DNA of 64,000 nucleotides from UBA4742 sp963773335 (GCA_963773335.1 CAVZAT010000004.1:124001-188000); one strand, 5' to 3'; positions 11,204 through 20,493 are shown, counted from the stretch's first letter. Numbers and translations are program-made. Notes: generated by a model not told the origin, from the letters alone.

Positions 11204-12564
11204 GGCCCTCGGTCCACCCCACCTGCGATCTCCACCATGGCGCCCAGGGCCTGAACCGACAGGAGCCGTTCGGTAGCCGTGGGCGGCGCCGGGGTGCCCA
11301 CCGGCACGACCACCCGCAGACCGCCCGGCACCACCCGGATGACCAGCGGTGTGGCCAGCTCCATGGCCTCGCCGTCCACCCCGGCCAGGACCGTCCCGGC
11401 GGCCGAGTCGATGCGCAGCTCGGAGGCGCTCCACTGGTCACAGCCGGCCACGTCCTCCAGATCGACGCCCAGGGTCAGGCGCCGGGCGGCCGCGGCCAGC
11501 TGCTCGGCGTCGGTCGCGGCCAGGACCAGCACCCCCAGCTCGCCACCCTGGAGCGACAGTCGGCGCCCGGCGCCATCGAGGCCCACCAGCCCCCGGTAGG
11601 GGTTGTTCGACACCAGCAGCACCTGCGCGGTGGTGTACGCCGTGCCCGTGGGCGAGGTGAACCGCAGGTCGATGGCCCGGTCGCCCTCCATCAGGGCGGG
11701 CAGCAGGTCGGCCGCGGCCTTGAGCCGCCCCTCGCGGTAGCTGGGGTCCTCGACGATGTAGGGGTACATGCCCAGGGACACGTTGTTGACGAAGAAGCGG
11801 TCGCCGGCCCGACCGTGGTCGACCCGGATCTCGATGCCCTCGGTGAAGGCATCCAGGGCCAGCCGGGGATCGGATCGGTCGAGGTTGAGATCGAGGGCGA
11901 AGTGGTTGCGCGTCCCGGCAGGGATGCACACGAACGGCAGGTCGTGGGCCACGCACACCGCGGCCACGTCGGCCTGCGAGCCGTCGCCTCCGGCCATCCC
12001 GAGCACCTCGACCCCGTCGGCCACGGCCTGCTCGGCCAGGGTGGTGAGGTCGTCGTCGCGCTCGAGCACCACGGCCTCGACCCCGCGACGGCGGGCCTCG
12101 GTCACCAGGTCGTACTGCTCGACCTTGCCGCCCCCCGACTTGGGGTTCAGGAAGAGCACCCGGCGAGCGCCGGCCAGGTGCCGTCGGGGCCCCTGCACCG
12201 TCGGCGCGGCGGCGACCCGCACGTATCCCCGCTCGGCGTAGACCCCGCAGACACCGGCCGAGCCCAGCGCCAGCACCGCCACCAACGACGCCCACGGGTG
12301 GTGGATGGCGATCACCACCGCGCACACGACGACCAGCACCGCCCCGAAGGCGCCGACGAACAGCCAGCGACCGCGATGGTGACCCCGCGACACCGCGCCG
12401 CGGACCATCCCGGAAGCCAGCATCGCCAGCGCCAGCAACGCCAGCACGAACACCAGGAGACGGCTGATGGCGATGGCCAGCAGCAGCACCGCGCCGACCA
12501 GGCCGAACACGATGGCCGCCAGCGCGGACAACCGTCGCGGGAGCGGGGCCCGGGTCGTGGTCAC
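11185..12564 (-). CDS. Diacylglycerol/lipid kinase-like membrane protein
   Basis: 459 residues from GTG 12564. The N-terminal 110 residues hold about four hydrophobic segments (LSALAAIVFGLVGAVLLLAI, WLFVGAFGAVLVVVCAVVIA and others). A DAGK catalytic domain follows: RRVLFLNPKSGGGK, the nucleotide-binding GMAGGDGSQADVA, and PAGTRNHFALDLNLD, with the C-terminal beta-sandwich of the family. It would phosphorylate a lipid or lipid-like substrate at the inner face of the membrane; the substrate is not evident. The membrane-fused form differs from soluble DgkB. An ATG at 12621 is also in frame, but the -10 box at 12571-12576 would lie inside that version, so the GTG is preferred. Confidence 0.85.
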   Translation of the reverse strand: MTTTRAPLPRRLSALAAIVFGLVGAVLLLAIAISRLLVFVLALLALAMLASGMVRGAVSRGHHRGRWLFVGAFGAVLVVVCAVVIAIHHPWASLVAVLALGSAGVCGVYAERGYVRVAAAPTVQGPRRHLAGARRVLFLNPKSGGGKVEQYDLVTEARRRGVEAVVLERDDDLTTLAEQAVADGVEVLGMAGGDGSQADVAAVCVAHDLPFVCIPAGTRNHFALDLNLDRSDPRLALDAFTEGIEIRVDHGRAGDRFFVNNVSLGMYPYIVEDPSYREGRLKAAADLLPALMEGDRAIDLRFTSPTGTAYTTAQVLLVSNNPYRGLVGLDGAGRRLSLQGGELGVLVLAATDAEQLAAAARRLTLGVDLEDVAGCDQWSASELRIDSAAGTVLAGVDGEAMELATPLVIRVVPGGLRVVVPVGTPAPPTATERLLSVQALGAMVEIAGGVDRGPYGDDL

Positions 12565-12570
12565 CCAGCG

Positions 12571-12576
12571 AATGTA
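12571..12576 (-). promoter_or_regulatory. -10 box of the lipid-kinase-like gene
   Basis: Minus strand TACATT, then CGCTGG, then GTG at 12564; leaderless layout that decides the start. Confidence 0.6.
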
Positions 12577-12629
12577 GCCACTGCGAGCATCCGCCACCCC
12601 TGGCGACGGGTCGAGCACCATAGCGGTTC

Positions 12630-13296
12630 ATGCAAGCCATGGAGCGAGTGCATGTGATCCCCGACGTGGGCGCGTCCGCCGGCCCGCGGCCCAGCTCGAG
12701 CCGGGCCTGGTTGCTCGACGCAGTGGCGTTCCACGCCAGCTTCGACGAGCTCTACGCCGGAGTGGATCGGGCGGAGGGCCTGGCCCGCATGCGCTGGCTG
12801 GCCACCCAGGTGTGGCGCAGCACCGACCCCGCCACCCATGGCTACGTCGACCGCCTGCGCACCGGCTCGGCCGACGACTGGGAGGCCGCCTACCACGAGT
12901 CGCACCTGGTCGACTGGTACCGCGTGCTGATGGCCGACCACCTCGTCCCGGCCCCGGGCGTGAGCGATGCCCGTGCCCTGCGTCGGGGCCTGTCCGAGCT
13001 GGGCTGGACGCCGGCCGAGGCCCGGCGCGCCGTCTACGGGCGCGAGCTCACCAGCCTGGTCGAGGCCCTCGCCTCGACCGAGGTGGCCGGCGAGATCGGC
13101 CCTCAGCTCATGGTCGACAGCCGCGGCTGGCTCGGCCCCGATGACGTCGACCACGCCATCGCTCGGCTCCAGGGCATCGACCCCAGCGTCCTTCCGCACG
13201 GCCCAACCCCTGGTACCGCTGGTGGAGGAGCTCTACGCCACGCTGGCGGCCGCCCGCGATCGCCCCGATCGGGTGCTGCTCGTGTTGGCCGACTGA
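12630..13296 (+). CDS. Hypothetical soluble protein
   Basis: About 221 residues with actinobacterial codon use, including one apparent frame break near 13195. No family recognised. It is rich in charged helices (LARMRWLATQVWRSTDP, YHESHLVDWYRVLMADHL), has no signal peptide or membrane segment, and ends EELYATLAAARDRPDRVLLV. An in-frame ATG at 12639 is an equally possible start. It lies between the divergent lipid-kinase-like gene and the acyl-CoA dehydrogenase, which starts 27 bp downstream with its own -10 box. Confidence 0.6.
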
Positions 13297-13310
13297 CGCG
13301 GTCTCCGCCC

Positions 13311-13316
13311 TACGCT
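13311..13316 (+). promoter_or_regulatory. -10 box of the acyl-CoA dehydrogenase gene
   Basis: TACGCT, seven bases before ATG 13324; leaderless layout. Confidence 0.5.
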
Positions 13317-13323
13317 GCCCTCC

Positions 13324-14596
13324 ATGAGCGACACGGGGGAAGAGGCCATCATCGACGAGCTGCGCGCCTGGCTCGACGCAGAACTGGGATCCGGATCTGA
13401 CCGTGGCCGAGTGGTGGGAACGGCTGGGCATGGCCGGTTGGTGCGCCCCGACCTGGCCCGTCGAGTGGTACGGCAAGGGCGTCAGCCGCGACGAGGCCAA
13501 CCAGATCAGCCGGGAGATCACCGCCTTCGGTGCCGCCGGTCCCCCCAGCGGCCTGGGGCTGCTGCTGGCCGGTCCGACCATCGTGGCCCACGGCACCGAC
13601 GAGCAGAAGGCGCGGTTCCTGGCCGACATCGTCACCGGCCGCCAGGCCTGGTGCCAGCTGTTCAGCGAGCCGGGCGCCGGGTCCGATCTGGCCGGGCTCC
13701 AGGCCAAGGCCGTGCGCGATGGAGACGAGTGGATCGTCAACGGGCAGAAGGTGTGGACCTCCGGGCGCGCAGGTGGCCGATCTGGGGATGCTGCTGGCCC
13801 GCACCGATCCGGACGTGGCCAAGCACGCCGGCATCAGCTACTTCGGCGTCGCCATGGACCAGCCCGGCATGGACGTTCGCCCGCTGCGGGAGATGACGGG
13901 CCGGGCGCTGTTCAACGAGGTGTTCATGACCGACGTGCGGGTGGCCGACGCCGACCTGATCGGCGGGGTCAACAACGGGTGGGCGGGTGGCCAACACCAC
14001 GCTGGCCAACGAGCGCGCCGGCCTGGGGGCCGGCGGGGGTGGGGCGGCCGGCAGCGCCATCCCTGGCACCAAGGCCGGGATGCTGTCACGTCGGGTGGGC
14101 GACTTCGTGACCGGCGCCCGCTCCGGGACGGGCAGCACCCTGTCGGGGCGCAGCACGTCGATGCTGGTCGACCTGGCCAAGGACCTGGGCCGTGCCGACG
14201 ACGCCAACCTCCGCCAGGACCTCATGCGGCTCTACACCCTCAACGAGATCGCCCGGTACACCAACCTGCGGGCCAAGGCGGCCAAGGCTGCCGGTCGGGC
14301 GCCCGGGCCCGGAGGGCAACACGGCGAAGCTGTCCATGAGCCGCATCACCCGGCTCAGCCGTGATCTGGGTCTGTCCATCCTGGGCGCCGGGGGCATGCT
14401 CATCGGTGACGACGCCCCACTGGGCGGGATGCTGGCCGAGATGGCCCTGTTCGCGCCGGCCGTGTCCATCTACGGCGGCAGCGACGAGATCCAGAAGAAC
14501 ATCATCGGCGAGCGGGTGCTGGGACTGCCCAGTGAGCCCCGGCCCGACAAGGGCGTCCCCTTCAAGGATCTGAAGGTGGGTACCCAGGCCGGCTGA
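13324..14596 (+). CDS. Acyl-CoA dehydrogenase (FadE-like)
   Basis: FAD-dependent alpha,beta-desaturation of an acyl-CoA. Motifs across the joined frames: GMAGWCAPTWPVEWYGKG, GPTIVAHGTDEQKARFL, the FAD/substrate motif WCQLFSEPGAGSDLAGLQ, DEWIVNGQKVWTSG, and the C-terminal YGGSDEIQKNIIGERVLGLP of the flavin-binding helices. Frame breaks near 13390, 13770, 13985 and 14305 leave a normal total of about 423 residues. The W-PVEWYGKG type occurs among actinobacterial long-chain and steroid-side-chain FadEs, so the chain length handled is uncertain. It may work with the acyl-CoA synthetase at 9.1 kb. Confidence 0.9.
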
Positions 14597-14607
14597 CCGT
14601 CACGCCA

Positions 14608-15504
14608 TCAGCCCACCATGGTTCGGCGGGACCGCTGGCGCCGGAGACCGGCCGGGACGACCGCCCGGGCCAGCTGTCGGGCCTGGAAGCGGGCCCGCAG
14701 GTGGCGACGGCCGGGGATGTGCCAGCCCAGGGCGGCGGCCCGGGCCTGGTACTCCACGTAGTACCGGTTGGGCGTCGCCGGTGGGCGCCACGGCTTCCTG
14801 GGACCCCAGAAGTGGGCGATGGCGGCATCGGGCTCACGGGTGTTCCAGGTCGACTCCAGCGGCAGCCACTCGCGCCACAGGGCCAGGTTGAGGCTGGCCT
14901 GGTCGGGCCACACCGAAGGCCCCCGTAGGTCGCGGGTGGCCCTCAGCACCCGCTCGGTGGTGTCGCGGTTGTCCCAGGCCCTCCGGTCGATGACCATCAC
15001 CCCGGAGTTGAACACCCGGGCCGCGGGGGCGATCCCCTCCTCACGCCAACCGGGTAGGCCACGTTGCACGGCCGGATGGGCGAAGTGGGTGCCCGGGAGG
15101 TTGCCCACCGCGCCGACGATGTTGCCGTCCAGGTCGATCGACAGGAGCGGGGCCACCGAGCGGCGCACCAGGATGTCGCCGTCCAGGTAGAGGATTCGCT
15201 CCACGTGATCCGGGGCCAGCCGGCTCAGGTAGAGGCGGCTGTAGGACGCCGGTGCGATCGGACTGGAGGGAAGCGGGTCGAGCCACTCGCTGGGCAGGGT
15301 GGCGAACTCGAGGCTCCAGGGCCGGGCCGCGTCGGCCAGGGTCCGCCGATCCCCCGGGGTCAGCCCGACGTCCACCACCAGCAACTCGACCGGGTCCGGG
15401 GTGCAGGCCACCAACGAGGCCAGAGCCACGCTCATGGGTCGGACATAGACCCGGTCGCCAGCCAGGGCGATCAGCGGCTTGGCGAGGACGGCTGGAGCGT
15501 TCAG
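14608..15504 (-). CDS. Glycosyltransferase family 8 protein
   Basis: About 298 residues. Metal-dependent retaining glycosyltransferase: the DXD motif lies in RILYLDGDILVRRSVAPLL, followed by VFNSGVMVIDRRAW, WPDQASLNLAL and IAHFWGPRKPW, all typical of GT8. The start is unclear: homology begins at KPLIALAGDRVYVRPMSVAL, upstream of the first ATG. The only place for it is a CTG at 15504 overlapping the ALDH stop, or a start hidden by a sequence error. Sugar donor and acceptor cannot be told. Last gene of the arsC-ALDH-GT8 run; converges on the acyl-CoA dehydrogenase with an 11-bp gap. Confidence 0.8.
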   Translation of the reverse strand: MNAPAVLAKPLIALAGDRVYVRPMSVALASLVACTPDPVELLVVDVGLTPGDRRTLADAARPWSLEFATLPSEWLDPLPSSPIAPASYSRLYLSRLAPDHVERILYLDGDILVRRSVAPLLSIDLDGNIVGAVGNLPGTHFAHPAVQRGLPGWREEGIAPAARVFNSGVMVIDRRAWDNRDTTERVLRATRDLRGPSVWPDQASLNLALWREWLPLESTWNTREPDAAIAHFWGPRKPWRPPATPNRYYVEYQARAAALGWHIPGRRHLRARFQARQLARAVVPAGLRRQRSRRTMVG

Positions 15505-17038
15505 GGCAGCAGGGCGCGCAGCTTGTGGCCCAGGCCCCGGCGGTGGCGCAGCCGCAGCAGGCGGGCGCCCAGCGGGCCCAGGGGCTTGGGGCTCGGGAAC
15601 CACCACAGCTCGCGGCGCAGGCCGAATCGATCGGTGAGCACGGACTTGACCTGACTGAACTCGTGCAGTCCTTCGGCGCCGTGCACCCGGCCGATGCCGG
15701 ACTCCTTGACCCCGCCGAAGGGCAGGGCGGGCACGCCGTAGGACACGATCACGTCGTTGACGCACACGTTGCCCGCCTCCAGCCCGGCGGCCAGGGCCGG
15801 CGCCCTGGTCGGGCGTCGGCTGTCCACACCGACGAGTTGAGGCCGTAGCTCGAGTCGTTGGCCCGCGCCAGGGCCTCGTCGGGACCGGACACGGCCATGA
15901 TGGGTAGCACCGGGCCGAAGGTCTCGTCGCGCATGACGGCCATGTCGTGGTCCACGTCGACCAGCACGGTGGGCTCGTACCAGAGGCCGTCGCGACCCTC
16001 GAGGCGCCGACCCCCGGTCAGGGCCCGGGCCCCGTGGTCCAGGGCCTCGGCCACGTGGCGTTCGACGGTCTCGATCTGGGGCGGGAAGGTCATCGCCCCG
16101 ATGTCGTCGCCCACGGCCATGCCCTGGCGGATGTCGCGGGTGCGGGCCACCACCCGCTCCACGAACGGCTCGTAGACGGCCTCGTCCACGTAGACCCGCT
16201 CCACCGACATGCAGGTCTGACCCGAGTTCTGGAAGGCGCCCCACACGGCGCCGGACGCGGCCCGGTCCAGGTCGGCGTCGGCGCACACGATCATGGGGTC
16301 CTTGCCGCCCAGCTCGAGCAGGACCGGGGTGAGGGTGTCGGCGGCCGCGGCCATGACCCGCTTGCCGGTGCGGGCCGAGCCGGTGAAGCAGATCTTGTCG
16401 ACTCCCGAGCGCACCAGGGCCTCACCGGTGGCGCCGGAGCCGGTGACCACCTGCACCAGGTCGGGATGGTCGCCCACCTCGGCGAACAGGTCACCGATGG
16501 CCTGGCCCACCAGCGGTGTGACCTCCGAGGGCTTGAGCACGACGGCGTTGCCGGCCAGCACCGCGGTCACCACCGGCGTGAAGGCCAGGATGAAAGGGTA
16601 GTTCCAGGGGCTGATGACCCCGACCACGCCCAGGGGCTCGTAGTGGCGCACGGCCACCTTGTGGCTCATCAGTCCGGTGCTCACCTTGCGGGGTCGCAGC
16701 GCCTTCTCGCCGTGGTGGGCGTAGTAGGCGATGGTCTCGCAGCCGGTCATGACCTCGGTGAAGATGGCCTCGGCCGCCAACTTGCCGGTCTCGGACGTGA
16801 TCACCTCGACCAGCTCGTCGAGTCGGTCCAGCAACCGGTCGCGCACGGCCAGCACGTGATCGCGGCGGGCGGCGAAGCCGAGCCTCCGCCACGTCTCGAA
16901 GGCCTGCCGGGAGCGGGCCACGGCCGCCGCCACCTCGGCTGGTCCCTGGTCGGCCACGGTGGCGATGTGCCGGCCGGTGCGCGGGTCGAAGTCCTCGATG
17001 AAGGCCGCCGGGGCGGCGGGTTTGGAGAGCAGGGTCAT
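15501..17038 (-). CDS. NAD(P)-dependent aldehyde dehydrogenase
   Basis: About 512 residues. Oxidises an aldehyde to a carboxylate. Motifs: VVGVISPWNYPFILAF, VVLKPSEVTP, FTGSARTGKRVM of the cofactor fold, the general base Glu in LLELGGKDPMIV, the catalytic Cys in NSGQTCMSVERVYV, DETFGPVLPIM, and PFGGVKESGIGRVHG. The extended, slightly hydrophobic C-terminus (ELWWFPSPKPLGPL) resembles membrane-associated fatty or terpenoid aldehyde dehydrogenases (coniferyl-type). One frame break near 15805. Its ATG overlaps the arsC stop as ATGA, so the two are translationally coupled. Confidence 0.9.
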
Positions 17039-17400
17039 GGCGTGGCACCGACGAACCCGGCAACCACCTCGGCCGCCGGACGGGCGATCACGGCCCGGCC
17101 GCCCGAGACCAGGATGGGTCGTTGCATCAGCTCGGGGTGCTCGACCAGCAGGTCGATCACCGCTTCACGGGTGGTGAACCCGTCCTCGGGCAGTTCGAGC
17201 TCGGCGAAGCGCTTGTCGTGGCGGACGAGGGTGGCGGGCTCGCTCTCCAGCTGGTCGAGGAGCGTCTCGAGGCCGTGGCGGTCCAGCGGTTTCTTCAGGT
17301 ACTCCACCACCTCGGGTTCGACGCCTCTGGTCTGCAACTCGCCCAACGCGGTGCGCGAGGACGAGCAGCGGGGGTTGTGGAAGATGGTCACCTCAGCCAT
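17035..17400 (-). CDS. arsC: ArsC-family arsenate reductase-like protein
   Basis: 121 residues. The thioredoxin-fold ArsC family uses an N-terminal cysteine, here in IFHNPRCSSSRTAL, with glutathione/glutaredoxin or mycothiol as reductant. The family arginine lies in MQRPILVSGGRAVIARP. There is a single Cys and no CXXC, so it is ArsC/YffB-type rather than Spx. No arsenic transporter or ArsR is nearby, so arsenate as substrate is uncertain. Minus-strand GATACT lies six bases before the ATG and provides a promoter inside the end of the DUF885 remnant. Confidence 0.85.
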   Translation of the reverse strand: MAEVTIFHNPRCSSSRTALGELQTRGVEPEVVEYLKKPLDRHGLETLLDQLESEPATLVRHDKRFAELELPEDGFTTREAVIDLLVEHPELMQRPILVSGGRAVIARPAAEVVAGFVGATP

Positions 17401-17404
17401 GGCG

Positions 17405-17665
17405 TCAGTATCGCAGCAGCTGCTCACGAAGCTGATCCAGGCCGAGTGGGCCCAGGTCGAGCGCATGGGCGTGGAACGCCTTGAGCGTCGAAGTCGCCAC
17501 CATGGCGGGCCCGGGCCCCGATGCCCTCCGGGGAGTAGTCGGTCAACCGGTCGTCGTGGCCGGTCACCCCCGCTTCGGTGGCCCACACCGGGTCGAGGGC
17601 GGGCGGCGCCGTCCACGTGGGTGTCCGCCAGGCGGAACACCGGCGTCTGATCCGAGGGAATCCAT
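17405..17665 (-). pseudogene. N-terminal remnant of a DUF885 protein
   Basis: From ATG 17665, joining three frames gives about 85 residues: MDSLGSD, then TPVFRLADTHVDGAA, ALDPVWATEAGVTGHDDRLTDYSPEGIGARA, MVATSTLKAFHAHALDLG and a stop at 17405. The block with ALDPVWATEAGVTGHDDRL and YSPEG matches the start of DUF885 (peptidase-like) proteins, normally 500-600 residues. The rest is missing and arsC begins five bases later. So this is a truncated gene, or the scar of a deletion or wrong assembly join. Assignment is from motif memory. Confidence 0.6.
17407..17412 (-). promoter_or_regulatory. -10 box of arsC
   Basis: Minus strand GATACT followed by GACGCC and the arsC ATG at 17400; leaderless layout. 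Confidence 0.5.
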
Positions 17666-17701
17666 GGCTCGATCCTGGCAGGTGGCGACGATGATGGACT
17701 C

Positions 17702-18468
17702 GTGGACCCACCAGGGTTGGTCGAGGCTTGCGTCGACAACCTCATCGGTTGGCACGACGTGTCGATCCGGGCGCTCGGCTTCGACACGTCGCTGGGCCGC
17801 CACTGGTGGGTCAGCCCCACGCCTGCACCGTGGATCTACTTCACCGCCATCCAACGTCGAGGCCTGGCCGGTCGACGTGCCCGCGACGAAGCCCGGGCCG
17901 AGCTGGGCGTCCACCTCGACGATCCCCGGGGTGGGTTCCAGGCCATCTGCGCCAGCTTCGCCGACCTCGACCTGACCACTGGAGCGACCGGCCTGACCCT
18001 GCGCACCCGAGGTCTGTGGTACGCCCGCCCACCCCAGGACGCGCCGCGTGAGCCCTCGCCGATCGCGGTGCCCCCGACCTGGTGGTCGAACCCGTCGTGG
18101 ACCCGCAGTCGCTGGCCGAGTTCGAGCTGGCCACCAGTGCCGCCTTCGGCGGGCTGGCCCCGACCACTGCGGGAGACATCCACGCGCCACCGATCCTGGC
18201 CGACGCGGGCATGCACGTCCTGGTTGGTCGCCGCGACGGGCGGGTGGTGGCCGGGGCCATGGCCTACGTGGCCGCAGGCGTGATCGGACTCTACGGCGTG
18301 GGCACGGTGCCGGGACAGCGGGGGCGGGGGTACGCCACCGCGCTCACCCGGGCCGCGTTGGCGCTGGCCCCGGACCAGCCGGCCGTCCTGCAGCCATCAC
18401 CGGCCGCGGCCCGGCTCTACCGCCGCCTGGGCTTCGTGCAGATCGGTGCCTTCACCCACTGGGGATGA
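17702..18468 (+). CDS. GNAT family N-acetyltransferase
   Basis: About 255 residues in two frames joined near 18065. The N-terminal half (LIGWHDVSIRALGFDTSLGR, WWVSPTPAPWIYFTAI) has no motif I know. The C-terminal half is a GNAT fold with the acetyl-CoA pyrophosphate loop in GVGTVPGQRGRGYATALTRA and the closing ARLYRRLGFVQIG. The layout, a degenerate domain before the active GNAT, is common in actinobacteria. The acceptor is unknown. The GTG start follows GATGAT by six bases. The 3' end overlaps the convergent DUF2085 gene by 17 bp. Confidence 0.78.
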
Positions 18469-18874
18469 AGGCCGCGGCCGCGCAGATGGCGCTGTAGCCC
18501 ACCACCACGCCCCAGAACAGCGGGTCCCCGGGATGGTGGAGGTACCGATCGAAGCCGACACCCAGCGCGACACCCATGGGCACGGCCAGCAGCTGCTGGA
18601 GGAACGGGTGGTAGGTGATCGCGCCACGGTGCTCGGCCACGAACTCGATCACGCCCGGCAGAGGCAGCAGCACCAGCAGCCAGGGGTCGAGTGGACGGGG
18701 CCAGCGAAGCCCGGCGAGGGCGAGCGCCAAGGCCGCGAACGCCGCCGGGTACAGGGCCAGGCATCGACGGCAGACGTGGCTGCGCCCGATGCGGACGCAC
18801 CGGTCGTAGTCCTCTGGGTAGTGGTGCGCCATCCACATGGGCGAGATGGTGTCGTCGGCCGGCGGCCCGGGCAT
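18452..18874 (-). CDS. DUF2085 membrane protein
   Basis: 140 residues. The N-terminus carries HHYPEDYDRCVRIGRSHVCR with RCLALYP, the cysteine-rich signature of DUF2085. Three or four hydrophobic segments follow (YPAAFAALALALAGL, WLLVLLPLPGVIEFV, QLLAVPMGVALGVGF, WGVVVGYSAICAAAAFI). The cysteines at the membrane face suggest metal or redox binding, but the function is unknown. Confidence 0.8.
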   Translation of the reverse strand: MPGPPADDTISPMWMAHHYPEDYDRCVRIGRSHVCRRCLALYPAAFAALALALAGLRWPRPLDPWLLVLLPLPGVIEFVAEHRGAITYHPFLQQLLAVPMGVALGVGFDRYLHHPGDPLFWGVVVGYSAICAAAAFIPSG

Positions 18875-18880
18875 CCGCCG

Positions 18881-18886
18881 ATGGTA
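18881..18886 (-). promoter_or_regulatory. -10 box of the DUF2085 gene
   Basis: Minus strand TACCAT, then CGGCGG, then ATG 18874; leaderless layout. Confidence 0.55.
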
Positions 18887-18927
18887 CGGTGACGCGGCGC
18901 CGGGGCCCCTGATGGGGGCGTACCACG

Positions 18928-19164
18928 ATGGGAGGGGCCGTGGCCCTCGAAGTTGACCTGATCTCGAAGGTGATCATCGACCGGGAGTGGTTCAGCGTCG
19001 AGTTGGGCACCTTCGAGATCGTCGAACTGGCCTTCGTGGACGAGACCGGCGAGCCCGTGCACGACCCCCTCGACACCATGGCCTACACCTTCGTGACCCC
19101 CAACCGAGACCGCTACTACGGGCCGCTGTCGGCCATCCAGCTGTTCAAGCTGGCCGATCGCTAG
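18928..19164 (+). CDS. Small conserved-looking protein upstream of mscR
   Basis: 78 residues (or 74 from the GTG at 18940). No family recognised. Acidic, mainly beta-strand sequence: LISKVIIDREWFSVELGTFE, VELAFVDETGEPV, YTFVTPNRDRYYGPLSAIQL. The stop lies nine bases before the mscR start and the mscR ribosome binding site (GGGAGG) follows it directly, so the two form one transcript. It could be a regulatory or accessory partner of formaldehyde oxidation; that is inference from position only. Confidence 0.6.
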   Translation: MGGAVALEVDLISKVIIDREWFSVELGTFEIVELAFVDETGEPVHDPLDTMAYTFVTPNRDRYYGPLSAIQLFKLADR

Positions 19165-19173
19165 GGAGGCCCG

Positions 19174-20265
19174 GTGGCCACGACGGTCTCGGGGGTGATC
19201 GCGCGGGCGGCGGGACGCCCCGTCGAGGTGGTGGACGTGGTCGTGCCCGATCCGGGGCCGGGCGAGGTGACCGTGGATGTCGCCGCCTGCGGGGTGTGCC
19301 ACACCGACCTGCACTACCGCCAGGGCGGCATCAGCGACGAGTTCCCGTTCCTGCTGGGACACGAGGCGGCCGGCACCGTCGCTGCCGTCGGTCCCGGCGT
19401 CACCGAGGTGGCGCCCGGCGACTTCGTGGTCCTCAACTGGCGGGCCGTGTGCGGCCAGTGCCGTGCCTGTCGGCGGGGCCGTCCCCAGTACTGCTTCGCC
19501 ACCCACAACGCCGACCAGCCCATGACCCTCACCGACGGGACGCCGCTGTCGCCCGCCCTGGGCATCGGGGCCTTCGCGTCGCGGACCCTGGTGGCGGCCG
19601 GCCAGGCCACCAAGGTCGATCCTGAGGCCGACCCGGCCGCCGCGGGCTTGCTGGGCTGCGGCGTCATGGCCGGCTTCGGGGCGGTGGTGAACACCGGTGG
19701 CGTGGGCCTGGGCGACTCGGTGGCCGTGTTCGGTTGCGGAGGGGTGGGCAACGCCGCGGTGGCGGGCGCCGCCATGGTGGGGGCCAGCCCGATCATCGCC
19801 GTGGACCTCGATGCCACCAAGCTGGCATGGGCCCGCGACTTCGGCGCCACCCACACGGTCGACGCCTCGGTGGTCGACCCGGTGGAGGCGGTGCGCGAGC
19901 TCACCGGCGGTTTCGGCGCCGACGTCTGCATCGAGGCGGTTGGCAACCCGAACGTGCTCGAACAGGCCTTCTTCGCCCGTGACCTGGCGGGCACCGTGGT
20001 GCAGGTCGGGGTCCCCACCCCGGACATGGCGCTCCCCGACATCCCCATGATCGAGTTCTTCGGTCGCGGCGGTGCCCTGAAGCCATCCTGGTACGGCGAC
20101 TGCCTCCCCAGCCGGGACTTCCCCCTGCTGATCGACCACTACCGGGCCGGCCGGTTCCCGCTGGACCGCTTCGTCAGCGAGCGCATCGGGCTGGGCGATG
20201 TCGAGGAGGCCTTCCACAAGATGGAGCGCGGTGAGGTGCTGCGTTCCGTGGTCGTCCTGGCCTAG
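19174..20265 (+). CDS. mscR: S-(hydroxymethyl)mycothiol dehydrogenase
   Basis: 363 residues, zinc-dependent MDR enzyme that oxidises the adduct of formaldehyde and mycothiol to S-formylmycothiol with NAD; it also acts on S-nitrosomycothiol. Evidence: the catalytic zinc ligand region ACGVCHTDLHYRQGGISDEF, GHEAAGTVAAVG, the structural-zinc cysteines CGQCRACRRGRPQYC, and the cofactor motif VAVFGCGGVGNAAVAGA. CRACRRGRPQYCFATHNAD is characteristic of the mycothiol subgroup. GTG start with a strong GGGAGG. Its presence implies that the organism makes mycothiol, hence an actinobacterium. Confidence 0.92.
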   Translation: MATTVSGVIARAAGRPVEVVDVVVPDPGPGEVTVDVAACGVCHTDLHYRQGGISDEFPFLLGHEAAGTVAAVGPGVTEVAPGDFVVLNWRAVCGQCRACRRGRPQYCFATHNADQPMTLTDGTPLSPALGIGAFASRTLVAAGQATKVDPEADPAAAGLLGCGVMAGFGAVVNTGGVGLGDSVAVFGCGGVGNAAVAGAAMVGASPIIAVDLDATKLAWARDFGATHTVDASVVDPVEAVRELTGGFGADVCIEAVGNPNVLEQAFFARDLAGTVVQVGVPTPDMALPDIPMIEFFGRGGALKPSWYGDCLPSRDFPLLIDHYRAGRFPLDRFVSERIGLGDVEEAFHKMERGEVLRSVVVLA

Positions 20266-20268
20266 CCT
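20263..20268 (+). promoter_or_regulatory. -10 box of the DUF3039 gene
   Basis: TAGCCT, whose first three bases are the mscR stop codon, lies six bases before ATG 20275. It would give the DUF3039 gene its own leaderless transcript besides read-through from mscR. Confidence 0.5.
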
Positions 20269-20274
20269 CGAACC

Positions 20275-20493
20275 ATGAGCGACGTGCGCACCGATGTCAC
20301 CGTCGACCCCAGTCTGAGCGATGGGGACCACGAACGGTTCGCACACATCGTCAAGAAGGCCGAGCTCACCGACGCCATGATCTACGGCAAGGAGATCACG
20401 GCGCTGTGCGGCAAGAAGTGGGTCCCGACGCGAGATCCCGAGAAGTTCCCGGTCTGCCCCGACTGCCGTGACCGGCTCTCGTCCATGCCCTGA
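20275..20493 (+). CDS. DUF3039 protein
   Basis: 72 residues, full length for this actinobacterial family. Signature: DGDHERFAHIVKKAELTDAM, TALCGKKWVPTRDPEKFPVC and PDCRD. The Cys in ALCGKKW plus CPDC form a probable zinc site. The function is unknown. Confidence 0.88.
   Translation: MSDVRTDVTVDPSLSDGDHERFAHIVKKAELTDAMIYGKEITALCGKKWVPTRDPEKFPVCPDCRDRLSSMP

Noticed and set aside
17035..17400. ArsC as evidence of an arsenic resistance island
   Set aside because: No ArsR, transporter or ArsB/Acr3 near it; the gene is coupled to an aldehyde dehydrogenase instead.
15947..17650. A plus-strand open frame of 567 codons over the ALDH, arsC and DUF885 remnant
   Set aside because: Antisense to ALDH and ArsC catalytic motifs; the predicted product shows no domain.
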